Of a stretch of DNA of 64,000 nucleotides, positions 34,756 to 43,295 are shown piece by piece. Position 1 is the stretch's first letter, and each line of letters opens with the position of its first letter. The notes beneath the pieces were generated by a model. It was not told where the DNA came from. It searched no databases and was given only the letters and a program-made list of their open reading frames with translations. Source of the DNA: Thalassolituus maritimus (GTDB lineage: Bacteria; Pseudomonadota; Gammaproteobacteria; Pseudomonadales; Oceanobacteraceae); the NCBI RefSeq assembly GCF_900156675.1, contig NZ_FTOH01000008.1:116028-180027 (forward strand), written 5' to 3'. Both the position numbers and the translations under genes were made by a program.

Positions 34756-34833
34756 GTTCTAAAGGATTCTAACGCAAGTGGAAGCGTAGCCCCCTCATTA
34801 CGCTACCCATCACAAACGCAGTGGTGATATAGC

Positions 34834-36744
34834 ATGACGGCACTCAGTCAGAACAACCGCCTTATTCAGATAACGACTCCGTTAGGTAAAGACGCAATGA
34901 TTGTGTCAGAGCTGACCGGTGACGAATATATTTCAGACCTTTTCCACTTCCACCTCGACTTATATTCTGACAACCACGAGATCGCTCAGAAAGACCTTCT
35001 CGGTAAAGACGTTACTATCAGCCTGCAATCAGAAAAGACGAAAGAATCACGCTATATTCACGGCTACATCAACCACCTGGCAATGCTTGATGTTAACGAC
35101 GAAGGATTACGTCGATATCGTGCTGAGGTAGTGCCAGGGCTATGGTTCACAACACTCGGTGCGAAAAACAGGATCTTCCAAAAGAAAACTGCCGATAAGA
35201 TCATCGAAGAAGTTCTGAAAGAATACAGCAAGCTTGTCTCATTCAAGCTGAATACCAAAGGCAAGTTTGCCGAACGTGAATACTGCGTTCAGTTTGAAGA
35301 AACGGACTTTGCCTTTGTATCACGCCTGCTCGCAGAAGAAGGCATCAGCTACTACTTCACACACAAAGACGGTGAACATGAACTTATCTTTGTCGATGAT
35401 GCACAGGACTTCGTCGACTCAGGCGCGGCCAAAGCAGAATATGATGGCGGCGGTGTTCAGCCAGACATTCCATCCGTGCACAGCTGGCAGCGGACCTTTA
35501 ATTACCATACAAATGCATTCGAATTCCGTGATTACTCCGAGAACACGACGAGTAAAGATCACAAGCAGACAGTTAAAACCAAATCAGACCTGAATAAAAT
35601 TTCAGGTCTGACTACCCAGGGATATGGTGCTTTCCACTTGGAGCCCGAGGGAGATAGCGAGCACACTCTCATCGATGCTAAGAGTAAGTCCTTCGCTGAG
35701 AACAGCATGGAAGCCGTTGAGGCAGGGTTCGACGTTGCACAGGGTACGAGCAATATCATAGCCCTATCGGCGGGTGCACGTTTTGAACTTGAACACCCTA
35801 TTTCCAGCGAAACAGGTAAGTACCTGGTGACTCACCTCAGCATCATTGCCCGCGATGGTAATGGCGAATCAACCCAGAACTCGAACCGTTTCAGCTGCGT
35901 TCCATCAGATACTTTGGTCAGGCCTCAGCACGACGCCTACCGACGCCAAGTTCATGCGCCTCAGGTCGCAACCGTATGTGAAGTAAAAGCCACAGGCAGT
36001 GACAGCTCCAAAGACACTTTCACCCAGGTAAAAGTTACCTTCCCATGGAACAGTGCCCAGAACTCTTGCTGGGTACGAGTCGTACAGCAATTCGCTGGTA
36101 AAGGCTGGGGTGCGAACTTCGTTCCGCGCGTCGACCAGGAAGTAGTCATCAGCTACATCAATGGCGACCCTGATCGCCCGCTGGTAACAGGGGCTGTTTA
36201 TAACGGAACCAACGCAGGTCCGAACTACACATCGACGCAAAGCGGCTGGAAAACCATGGTCAAAGACAGTGAATTTAACGAACTGCGCTTTGACGATAAA
36301 AAAGGCAGCGAAGAAATTTATATGGAAGCCGGTAAAGATCACAACTGGATCATTCACAATGACCAGACCGGCACCGTCGAAAACGATCAGACCGTCACCG
36401 TTAAGAACGACCAGAAGCTGACCGTAGAACAGAATCGCACAGCAACCGTCAGTAAAGGCAACGATTCACTGACCGTATCGAAAGGCAATCAGACGACCAA
36501 AGTCGACTCAGGCAACCATAGCCTGAAAGTCAGCAAAGGTACGTCAACAATCGATGCTATGGGCGCGATTAAGATTACCTCCAAGACCTCAATCGAACTG
36601 AAAGTCGGCGCTAACAGCATAAAAATCGACCAGAGCGGCGTTCAGATTAAAGGCACCATGCTTAAAGCCAAAGCCAGCGCTATTGGCGAAGTATCAGCCG
36701 GCGGCATACTCACGGTGAAGGGTGCCCTGACCAAAATTAACTAA
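34834..36744 (+). CDS. vgrG: VgrG, T6SS spike protein (TssI)
   Basis: VgrG trimers cap the Hcp tube and carry effectors. The 636-residue protein has the gp27-like base (about 1-380; SELTGDEYISDLFHFHLDLYS, LLAEEGISYYFTHKDGEHEL), the gp5 OB-fold (about 385-470; VRVVQQFAGKGWGANFVPRV) and a beta-helix needle (about 480-636) with NDQTGTVENDQTVTVKNDQ-type repeats. There is no large C-terminal effector domain, so it is a structural rather than evolved VgrG. It is followed 11 bases later by the DUF6931-like gene and then PAAR and the lipase, which it probably delivers. Confidence 0.95.
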   Translation: MTALSQNNRLIQITTPLGKDAMIVSELTGDEYISDLFHFHLDLYSDNHEIAQKDLLGKDVTISLQSEKTKESRYIHGYINHLAMLDVNDEGLRRYRAEVVPGLWFTTLGAKNRIFQKKTADKIIEEVLKEYSKLVSFKLNTKGKFAEREYCVQFEETDFAFVSRLLAEEGISYYFTHKDGEHELIFVDDAQDFVDSGAAKAEYDGGGVQPDIPSVHSWQRTFNYHTNAFEFRDYSENTTSKDHKQTVKTKSDLNKISGLTTQGYGAFHLEPEGDSEHTLIDAKSKSFAENSMEAVEAGFDVAQGTSNIIALSAGARFELEHPISSETGKYLVTHLSIIARDGNGESTQNSNRFSCVPSDTLVRPQHDAYRRQVHAPQVATVCEVKATGSDSSKDTFTQVKVTFPWNSAQNSCWVRVVQQFAGKGWGANFVPRVDQEVVISYINGDPDRPLVTGAVYNGTNAGPNYTSTQSGWKTMVKDSEFNELRFDDKKGSEEIYMEAGKDHNWIIHNDQTGTVENDQTVTVKNDQKLTVEQNRTATVSKGNDSLTVSKGNQTTKVDSGNHSLKVSKGTSTIDAMGAIKITSKTSIELKVGANSIKIDQSGVQIKGTMLKAKASAIGEVSAGGILTVKGALTKIN

Positions 36745-36755
36745 GTGGTAACAGC

Positions 36756-37340
36756 ATGACTCAGCTGATAAAAATACAGGCGCTGACTGCCGACGAACTG
36801 CTCAAAGAATTTGAATTAACTGAGCCGGAGGCCGCTGATGTCGTGATTCCTGATACAGCGCCGCAGATCAGTATCGAGCGCTTGATGGAAGCAGGTTACT
36901 ACCAGGATGCCATCAAACTACTGGCCCACGGCCTACCTAAGCGAGAGGCAGTCTGGTGGGCCTGCCTCGCTGCGAGAAAAGCCCAAAAGCCAGACACCGA
37001 CGAACACAACATTAATGCCCTGTTGGCGACCGAAACCTGGGCTCGAAAACCCACAGAAGACCATCGCCAGCGCTGCAAAGAACTCGGTGAAAAAACACAG
37101 TACAAAACTGCAGCCAGCTGGGCGGCCACTGCAGCAAGTTGGTGTACCGGAAGCATGACCCCACCGGGCGAACCTGAGGTACCACCACCAGCCTACCTAT
37201 ACGCCCATGCAGTGGCCGGCAGCATCACACTCGCTTCAGCCACGATCGACCCGGAAAAAATTGAAGACAACTATAAGCTGTTTCTCGCTCAGGGCATCGA
37301 TCTTGCCCGTGGCGGAAACGGCATGATCGAAGGAGCCTGA
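36756..37340 (+). CDS. DUF6931-like T6SS-associated protein
   Basis: Function unknown. The 194-residue protein has no signal peptide or membrane segment and is alanine-rich and helical. WWACLAARKAQ and AASWAATAASWCTG, followed by PPGEPEVPPPAYLYAHAVAG, match what I recall of the DUF6931 family encoded between vgrG and PAAR genes. It may be a chaperone or adaptor loading the effector or the PAAR tip; no DUF4123, DUF1795 or DUF2169 adaptor is present here, so this is the best candidate for that role. It lies 11 bases after vgrG and 2 bases before the PAAR gene. Family name is from memory. Confidence 0.65.
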   Translation: MTQLIKIQALTADELLKEFELTEPEAADVVIPDTAPQISIERLMEAGYYQDAIKLLAHGLPKREAVWWACLAARKAQKPDTDEHNINALLATETWARKPTEDHRQRCKELGEKTQYKTAASWAATAASWCTGSMTPPGEPEVPPPAYLYAHAVAGSITLASATIDPEKIEDNYKLFLAQGIDLARGGNGMIEGA

Positions 37341-37342
37341 TC

Positions 37343-37636
37343 ATGGGAAAGCCAGCCTCACGCATCACTGACATGCACGTCTGCCCGATGTCATCTGGTC
37401 CGGTACCGCACGTTGGCGGCCCTATTGTCTCTCCCGGTGCACCTACAGTGCTCATCGGTAATATGCCTGCCGCGACTCTGGGCAGTATGTGTGTCTGCGT
37501 TGGGCCTCCCGACTCTATTGTCATGGGCAGTACAACCGTCCTGATGAGCAATAAGCCTGCAGCACGGATGGGCGACTCAACAGCTCACGGCGGTAAGATT
37601 GTATTGGGCTGCCCGACCGTTTTGGTGGGCGGGTGA
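37343..37636 (+). CDS. PAAR-domain spike tip protein
   Basis: PAAR proteins form the metal-bound sharp tip on VgrG. The 97-residue protein is a bare PAAR domain with the expected pattern: SRITDMHVCPM, HVGGPIVSPGAPTVLIG, AATLGSMCVCVGPPD and KPAARMGDSTAHGG. Cysteines and histidines for tip zinc binding are visible. It ends immediately before the next ATG (TGA then ATG, no gap), so translation of the downstream DUF6795-like gene is probably coupled. Confidence 0.93.
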   Translation: MGKPASRITDMHVCPMSSGPVPHVGGPIVSPGAPTVLIGNMPAATLGSMCVCVGPPDSIVMGSTTVLMSNKPAARMGDSTAHGGKIVLGCPTVLVGG

Positions 37637-38134
37637 ATGGTGAAGCTTTCTCTTTTTATCGTATTAATAATTGCATTCGTAGGGGCTAACGCGATGTCAA
37701 AGAACAATAAAACGTGCTTATTCTCAGCAATATCCGGCACGATCACGCTCAATGGCAAGCCAGTTGCAAATGCAAGAATAAAGAGAGTTTCAGACGAACG
37801 GATTGACGAGTCAAAGACGGATGAAAATGGCTACTTCAGCATGCCTTCTGTTTTCGACACATCCATTTCCAATGCAATCAGGAAGTTCGTTCCCAGTCAG
37901 TTTGTTTCCCCACAGACGCTTTATGTTTATGTAGATGGGATGGAATACCAACTATTAGAGGGAATCAAACGTAAAGAGAGTGAATTTTCAGAATCACGGG
38001 GTAAACCTTGGATAATAAGCTGCGAATTAAGCGATGATCCAATCCGGTTCAGAATTGAAGGAAATGCCTTTTCTTCTAGGTGTAAGTGGGATGCTGAACA
38101 CGACAGGAAGAAAATAATTTTACCACCAGAGTAA
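37637..38134 (+). CDS. DUF6795-like exported protein, candidate lipase immunity or accessory factor
   Basis: The 165-residue protein starts with a hydrophobic signal (LSLFIVLIIAFVGANA), so it should be periplasmic. The body resembles DUF6795: CLFSAISGTITLNGKPVANA, then DESKTDENGYFSMPSVF, a carboxypeptidase-regulatory-like beta fold. It directly precedes the lipase effector and is AT-richer than the T6SS core. A periplasmic location is what an immunity protein against a periplasmic phospholipase needs, and no other small gene follows the lipase. It could instead aid effector delivery. Function is inferred from position. Confidence 0.6.
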   Translation: MVKLSLFIVLIIAFVGANAMSKNNKTCLFSAISGTITLNGKPVANARIKRVSDERIDESKTDENGYFSMPSVFDTSISNAIRKFVPSQFVSPQTLYVYVDGMEYQLLEGIKRKESEFSESRGKPWIISCELSDDPIRFRIEGNAFSSRCKWDAEHDRKKIILPPE

Positions 38135-38165
38135 TATCCATACATTTGCAAGGGATTATATAATT

Positions 38166-39401
38166 ATGGAATTTCCACCACTGATGGCCGCAGAGATAGC
38201 GAACGATATCTACTATCTTGTTACAGCCGATAATACCGGATTCGGATATGAAACCTTTTACGATTTACACGAAGGTTACCTAGAGCTTCCAGAGCCACCT
38301 AGACTTGGTAAAAATACTGATTGTTCCACCCTGCCAATTCTAAAGGGAACTACGGGTTCCTTATTTTTCCTTAAATCTCAAACAGGTATGGGGCTAACAG
38401 CATTCGGGAAGGAATCGGGCTATAAGGGCCACGCTTTCATAGTATTCCGAGGTACAAACAAAAAATTCGCCGCAGATATTCTAACTGATGCAAGCGTAGG
38501 GATTACACAAAGATCCTCATATGGCCACCCGGTTCATAATGGATTTTCTGAATCATTCAATTCAATGAAGAGCCAAATAGACCCATTTTTGATTGAATGC
38601 GGTAAACGAAATATCGAACAGCTTCATATCATAGGCCATAGCCTTGGTGGCGCCCTCGCCACTCTATGTACTGAATACTCAAAATCCAAATATCCTACTC
38701 TACCAGTAAAATGCTATACATTTGGCTCTCCCCGAGTTGGCCTGAGGAACTTTTCCGATGAATTCACAAGGAAAATTGGTCCACAGAATATATACCGAGC
38801 TTATCACCGCACTGACCTGATTCCATGCATCCCATGCTGGCCTTTTATGCATGTTCCGGTAACTACAGGTGCAGACTATGACTATTTCCTGCCTAGTTCA
38901 GGTAATTTTGCAGCCTTAGCAGCACACGATATGGAGTTGTATAAAGACTCCGTCGAAGGTAAAAAGTGGCCAGCATTGAGAGGGCTGAAATATGAACACT
39001 TGCAGCCTACCGAAATTGAGCCTTGGCTTAATAATAAGTCGCCAGTTAGCTTTACCCCGACAAATCTTGAGTATTTAGATAAGGCTATTAACTATGTACT
39101 ACTAAAAGTAGCAAAAGGTATAGGAAGCGCGGTTGGAGCGGGATTGACTGGATCGTTTACACTTCTGGATCAATTGGCTTACGTTTTAAGAAAGGGGATA
39201 GACCTAACCAAACATCTGTCCACGCTTGTACTTTCGCTGCTCAGAAAAATCGCTGAGTTGCTTGGAATGAGAAGGACCATTGAAGCAGCAGATGCTACCT
39301 TGGCCTTTATTAGAAATCTATTTGAAAGACTACACCGAAAAGTCAGTGAGCAAGCCCAGAAAATTCTCGATGCTGTTTTGGTTAATGGAAAATCGATATA
39401 A
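38166..39401 (+). CDS. Class 3 lipase, probable T6SS antibacterial effector (Tle-like)
   Basis: The 411-residue protein is a probable phospholipase delivered by the upstream VgrG-PAAR spike. The Lipase_3 fold spans about 60-270: FRGTNKKF carries the oxyanion segment, IIGHSLGGALATL gives nucleophile S159, and D217 (HRTDLIPCIP) and H254 (AAHDMELYK) complete the expected triad. The C-terminal 110 residues hold a hydrophobic stretch (about 315-342) and amphipathic helices that could insert in membranes. There is no signal peptide, as usual for T6SS cargo. The gene is AT-rich relative to vgrG and the core. V. cholerae TseL is a known class 3 lipase T6SS effector. Target specificity is not readable. 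Confidence 0.85.
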   Translation: MEFPPLMAAEIANDIYYLVTADNTGFGYETFYDLHEGYLELPEPPRLGKNTDCSTLPILKGTTGSLFFLKSQTGMGLTAFGKESGYKGHAFIVFRGTNKKFAADILTDASVGITQRSSYGHPVHNGFSESFNSMKSQIDPFLIECGKRNIEQLHIIGHSLGGALATLCTEYSKSKYPTLPVKCYTFGSPRVGLRNFSDEFTRKIGPQNIYRAYHRTDLIPCIPCWPFMHVPVTTGADYDYFLPSSGNFAALAAHDMELYKDSVEGKKWPALRGLKYEHLQPTEIEPWLNNKSPVSFTPTNLEYLDKAINYVLLKVAKGIGSAVGAGLTGSFTLLDQLAYVLRKGIDLTKHLSTLVLSLLRKIAELLGMRRTIEAADATLAFIRNLFERLHRKVSEQAQKILDAVLVNGKSI

Positions 39402-39430
39402 AAACCGGGGCTTTCGCCCCGTTTTTTTTT
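39401..39430. terminator. Rho-independent terminator between the lipase and clpV
   Basis: Stem CGGGGC/GCCCCG with a TTTC loop is followed by nine T on the plus strand; on the minus strand the same stem is followed by GGTTTTTATA, so it can serve both convergent genes. Confidence 0.9.
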
Positions 39431-39441
39431 CCTACCGATAA

Positions 39442-42102
39442 TCAGCTTACCTGATAAGTAAAGTCACCGTCTTCGGTGGCACCAATGTGCACCTTAGTAA
39501 CTTCTTCGCCTTCGGCCATCTTCGCTAAGCACTCTGATGCCAGCGCTGGCAGCACGGTACGGTTGAGGATGGTTTCGATGTTACGAGCACCGGTATCCGA
39601 CTCCTGACAACGTGCGACGATATTGATAAGTACATCGTCGTCGTAGCTGAATTCCGCACCGTATTTCTCGGTGAGGCGTTTCTCGATACGACGCATGTTG
39701 ATCGCGGCGATCTGCATCAGGTTCTCATCATCCAGTGGGTAGTATGCGATGGTATTCGCACGACCCATGAATGCCGGCTTGAAGTGCTGAAGTAAATGCG
39801 GACGGATATTATCAAGCAATACTTCAGGCTCTGGCTTCTCTTCAACCTGATTGAAGATAGCGCGAATCGCATCTTCACCCGCGTTCGACGTCATGATGAT
39901 GATGGTATTCTTAAAGTCGATATCCCGGCCTTCACCGTCTTTGATCGTACCTTTATCGAACAGGTTGTAGAAAATGTCCTGAACGCCTGGGTGTGCCTTC
40001 TCCATCTCATCCAGCAGGATGACGGAGTACGGCTTACGGCGTGCAGCTTCGGTCAGTACACCGCCTTCGCCATAACCCACATACCCCGGAGGTGAACCAA
40101 GAAGCATAGAAACTTTATGCTCTTCTTTAAATTCAGACATGTTGATGGTGGTGATATTCTGCTCACCGCCAAATAACTCATCCGCCAGTGCAAGAGCCGT
40201 TTCTGTTTTACCCACACCCGACGTACCACAGAACAGGAAAACGCCCATTGGCTTACGCGGATCAGTTAAACCAGCACGCGAGGTCCGGATGACCTGTGCG
40301 ATTGCTTCCAGCGCATGTGGCTGACCAATAACACGCTGGCCCAAGCGATCAGCAAGTGTCTGTACCGCAGTAATCTGATCACTGACCATTTTACCGACCG
40401 GAATACCTGTCCAGTTGGCGATCACCTCAGCGATAGCCTGCTCATCAACATTCGCTTGCATCAGAGGTGCATCCCCCTGAATGCCACTCAGTTCAGCGGT
40501 AAGCGCCTTCAGTTGAGTTTTAAGCGCATCGGCATCGCTGTCTGACAGTTTGTTGTCAGCATCTGCCATAAAGTTCTGGTCGATCTGGTCACGACACTCG
40601 CGGATCTGAGTAATCAATGCGGTTTCCTGTTCGTACTGAGTATTCAGATCAGCTAACAAGGTCTCTGCATTCTGTTTTTCTGCGTACAGATCAGCCAGAC
40701 GTTCGGTATGCTCTCCCGTCGCCGCCGCTTCCCGCTCCAGTTTACCTATGGTTGTTTCCGCTCGTTGAATACGACGCTGAGCATCTTCAATCGCACCCGG
40801 TGTCGCCGACTGGCTGAGTGCTACACGTGCACACGCGGTATCCAGCAGGCTGACCGATTTATCCGGAAGCTGACGACCCGGAATATAGCGATGAGATAAA
40901 GTCACAGAAGCGATAATGGCTTCGTCCAGAATACGGACCTTATGGTGATCCTGCAGAGACTGAGCGATGCCTCGCATCATATCGATCGCTTTCTCTTCCG
41001 ATGGTTCTTCAACTTTTACAACCTGGAAGCGACGGGTCAACGCTGGGTCACGCTCAAAATATTTTTTGTATTCAGCCCAGGTCGTCGCAGCAATAGTGCG
41101 CAGCTCGCCACGTGCCAGTGCAGGTTTCAGAAGGTTTGCTGCATCGCCCTGTCCTTCTTTTCCGCCCGCGCCAATCATGGTGTGCGCTTCATCGATGAAC
41201 AGAATAATCGGAGTGACGGAAGCACGGACTTCTTCAATAACAGATTTAAGACGGTTCTCAAATTCGCCTTTCACGCTCGCACCTGCTTGCAGCAAGCCAA
41301 GGTCGAGAGTACGTACAGCAACACCTTTCAGCGGTTCAGGCACGTCACCCGCGGCAATACGCAAAGCGAAGCCTTCAACCACTGCGGTCTTACCGACACC
41401 GGCTTCACCCGTCATGATCGGGTTGTTCTGACGACGGCGGGTCAGGATGTCGATGCACTGACGAATCTCTTCATCACGGCCAAGTACCGGGTCAATCTGA
41501 CCACTCTGAGCACGCTCCGTTAAGTTCACTGTGTACTTATCAAGCGCTGGCGTTTTAGACGCAGACACAGGGCCTGGCTGGCCGCCTTCTGAGCCTGGTT
41601 CATTACCACGAACCAGTGAATCGGTCTCGCCAGTGGTGCCGAAAATAGCGCGGGCAGTTTCACGGATAGATTCTGGCGCAATCTCTTTTAACTCAGGGCA
41701 GCTTTCAAGGAGCTGACGACGCGTGCTGTCTTCTAACAGCAAGGCCGCAAGCAGGTGACCTGAGCTGACGACGGGTTGTGCGTAGTCGACTGAAGCCAGC
41801 ATCCAGGCGTTCTTAGCGGCTTCGACAATACTTGGGGCGAGAGCAGCCGGACGACTGCTGCCTGAACGGAAACGCGAGATCGTACCGGCCAGTTGTTTGG
41901 CGACACTCCCAGGATTAACGTCATGTTTTTCCAGCAAGGTAACAAAATCGGTGTCAGAGATATCGAGGAGTTTCAGCAACCAATGTTCGAGTTCAACATT
42001 GTACTGGCTGTGAGCAAGACACAGACCTGCTGCTCCTTCGAGCGAGTCCCTCATATAGGGCGACATTTTGTCGACCAGCGACTTCAGATTGATGTTAATC
42101 AT
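39442..42102 (-). CDS. clpV: T6SS ATPase ClpV (TssH)
   Basis: ClpV disassembles the contracted sheath for reuse. The 886-residue AAA+ protein has a ClpN-like N-terminal domain (about 1-150), first Walker A GEAGVGKT (232-239) with Walker B LFIDEAHTMIGAG, a long coiled-coil middle domain (about 430-530) and a second AAA module (GTSGVGKTETALAL; LLDEMEKAHPGVQDIF). The RQLPDKSVSLLDTACARVALS segment is typical of ClpV rather than ClpB. It is the last gene of the minus-strand T6SS operon, 53 bases after tssG. Confidence 0.96.
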   Translation of the reverse strand: MININLKSLVDKMSPYMRDSLEGAAGLCLAHSQYNVELEHWLLKLLDISDTDFVTLLEKHDVNPGSVAKQLAGTISRFRSGSSRPAALAPSIVEAAKNAWMLASVDYAQPVVSSGHLLAALLLEDSTRRQLLESCPELKEIAPESIRETARAIFGTTGETDSLVRGNEPGSEGGQPGPVSASKTPALDKYTVNLTERAQSGQIDPVLGRDEEIRQCIDILTRRRQNNPIMTGEAGVGKTAVVEGFALRIAAGDVPEPLKGVAVRTLDLGLLQAGASVKGEFENRLKSVIEEVRASVTPIILFIDEAHTMIGAGGKEGQGDAANLLKPALARGELRTIAATTWAEYKKYFERDPALTRRFQVVKVEEPSEEKAIDMMRGIAQSLQDHHKVRILDEAIIASVTLSHRYIPGRQLPDKSVSLLDTACARVALSQSATPGAIEDAQRRIQRAETTIGKLEREAAATGEHTERLADLYAEKQNAETLLADLNTQYEQETALITQIRECRDQIDQNFMADADNKLSDSDADALKTQLKALTAELSGIQGDAPLMQANVDEQAIAEVIANWTGIPVGKMVSDQITAVQTLADRLGQRVIGQPHALEAIAQVIRTSRAGLTDPRKPMGVFLFCGTSGVGKTETALALADELFGGEQNITTINMSEFKEEHKVSMLLGSPPGYVGYGEGGVLTEAARRKPYSVILLDEMEKAHPGVQDIFYNLFDKGTIKDGEGRDIDFKNTIIIMTSNAGEDAIRAIFNQVEEKPEPEVLLDNIRPHLLQHFKPAFMGRANTIAYYPLDDENLMQIAAINMRRIEKRLTEKYGAEFSYDDDVLINIVARCQESDTGARNIETILNRTVLPALASECLAKMAEGEEVTKVHIGATEDGDFTYQVS

Positions 42103-42155
42103 GGGTTTATTCCTCGTTCATCTCTGAAATTATTGAATCCATGTGATCCGTGCGA

Positions 42156-43295
42156 TTAGTAAGCCATCGGTAATGCATCATCCGGAACAGGCACGTGTTG
42201 GGATAGCCTGACTGATAACGCGTTTTCTTTTATCTTTTCTGGGTTCATATAAGTATTCCAACCAAGTAAAGGTTCAGACTTAGTTGGGTCGAATAAATCG
42301 TCAAGCGGAAAATATCTGGCGTCCAGCTTCACTTCAATATCAAAGTCCTGCTCTTCGCCAACGCTCATACGAATAAATGATTTTAATTCTTCAAGACCGC
42401 GAGACCCTGGCGCCAGGCTATGAAACTCTTCTTCATTGTGCGGCACGGTAATAACGGTAAATTTACTTTGTGCCTGATAACAACGGGTGCCCATGACCGT
42501 GCTGACACCCAGCGCATTATTCACGCCATGAGGGTGATCCTCGTCCGGGAGCCGGCAGCGTGCGTCTTCAGGTAAGTCGTACCATGAGCCATTAAACTGC
42601 TCGATATAGGTTTCAAGACCAAACATGCCTGCAATACTGCTCCTTAAAGACTCAGCTGAACAGATTCCACGGGCAAAGTGAGCGGCATACTGAGCAATTG
42701 GTTCATCCGGCATGGTGGAGCGATAACGTAACTCGGGAATACCCAGCCCCGCCAACGACAATAAAGCATCAGTAAACAGGTCTTTCTTTTCAGTCCCCTC
42801 TCTGACTGTCCTCTCGAACGAAGGGCCCATCTGGTACTTGTGCCATGCCTCATAAAACAACGAAATAGTGCGATGATTAAACAGGTCGAGGTAATCTTTC
42901 AAAGCCGGATTTTTCTGTCTCAGCTCAGAAATTACCGTCTCACTCAGATAGTAAGGCATCACCCCCTGACTACCCGTCAGCCCCATCATGGCGACTTCGA
43001 CCTGCCATTGCAGTGCAGGGTTTTCCTCAGAGTCGTGACTGTGAATGCGTTTCTGAGATACCTTGGTGACGTCAGAACCATTGAAGGCCAGCGAATTTCG
43101 AGACGTAAAGTGAACCGCCTCCTGATCCGGACGCGCTAATCCACCGACAGACGCATCGGCAACATCGTCATCCTCGGTATTCTGCTGTGATGCAGACTCA
43201 AGCAAACGCACCGCCTGAAAAAAATCGAAGCGTTGTGGCTCGCTCTGCAATTGCTCAATCAGATTAAGGCTTTTTCGCCGGCGCGCGGTGGCCAT
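42156..43295 (-). CDS. tssG: T6SS baseplate protein TssG
   Basis: TssG joins TssE, TssF and TssK in the baseplate wedge. The 379-residue protein (ImpH/VasB family) begins with the typical QRFDFFQAVRLLE and contains FNHRTISLFYEAWHKYQ and the GMFGLETYIEQFNGSW segment. Its start lies inside the tssF coding region (37-base overlap), which suggests coupled translation. Confidence 0.94.
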   Translation of the reverse strand: MATARRRKSLNLIEQLQSEPQRFDFFQAVRLLESASQQNTEDDDVADASVGGLARPDQEAVHFTSRNSLAFNGSDVTKVSQKRIHSHDSEENPALQWQVEVAMMGLTGSQGVMPYYLSETVISELRQKNPALKDYLDLFNHRTISLFYEAWHKYQMGPSFERTVREGTEKKDLFTDALLSLAGLGIPELRYRSTMPDEPIAQYAAHFARGICSAESLRSSIAGMFGLETYIEQFNGSWYDLPEDARCRLPDEDHPHGVNNALGVSTVMGTRCYQAQSKFTVITVPHNEEEFHSLAPGSRGLEELKSFIRMSVGEEQDFDIEVKLDARYFPLDDLFDPTKSEPLLGWNTYMNPEKIKENALSVRLSQHVPVPDDALPMAY

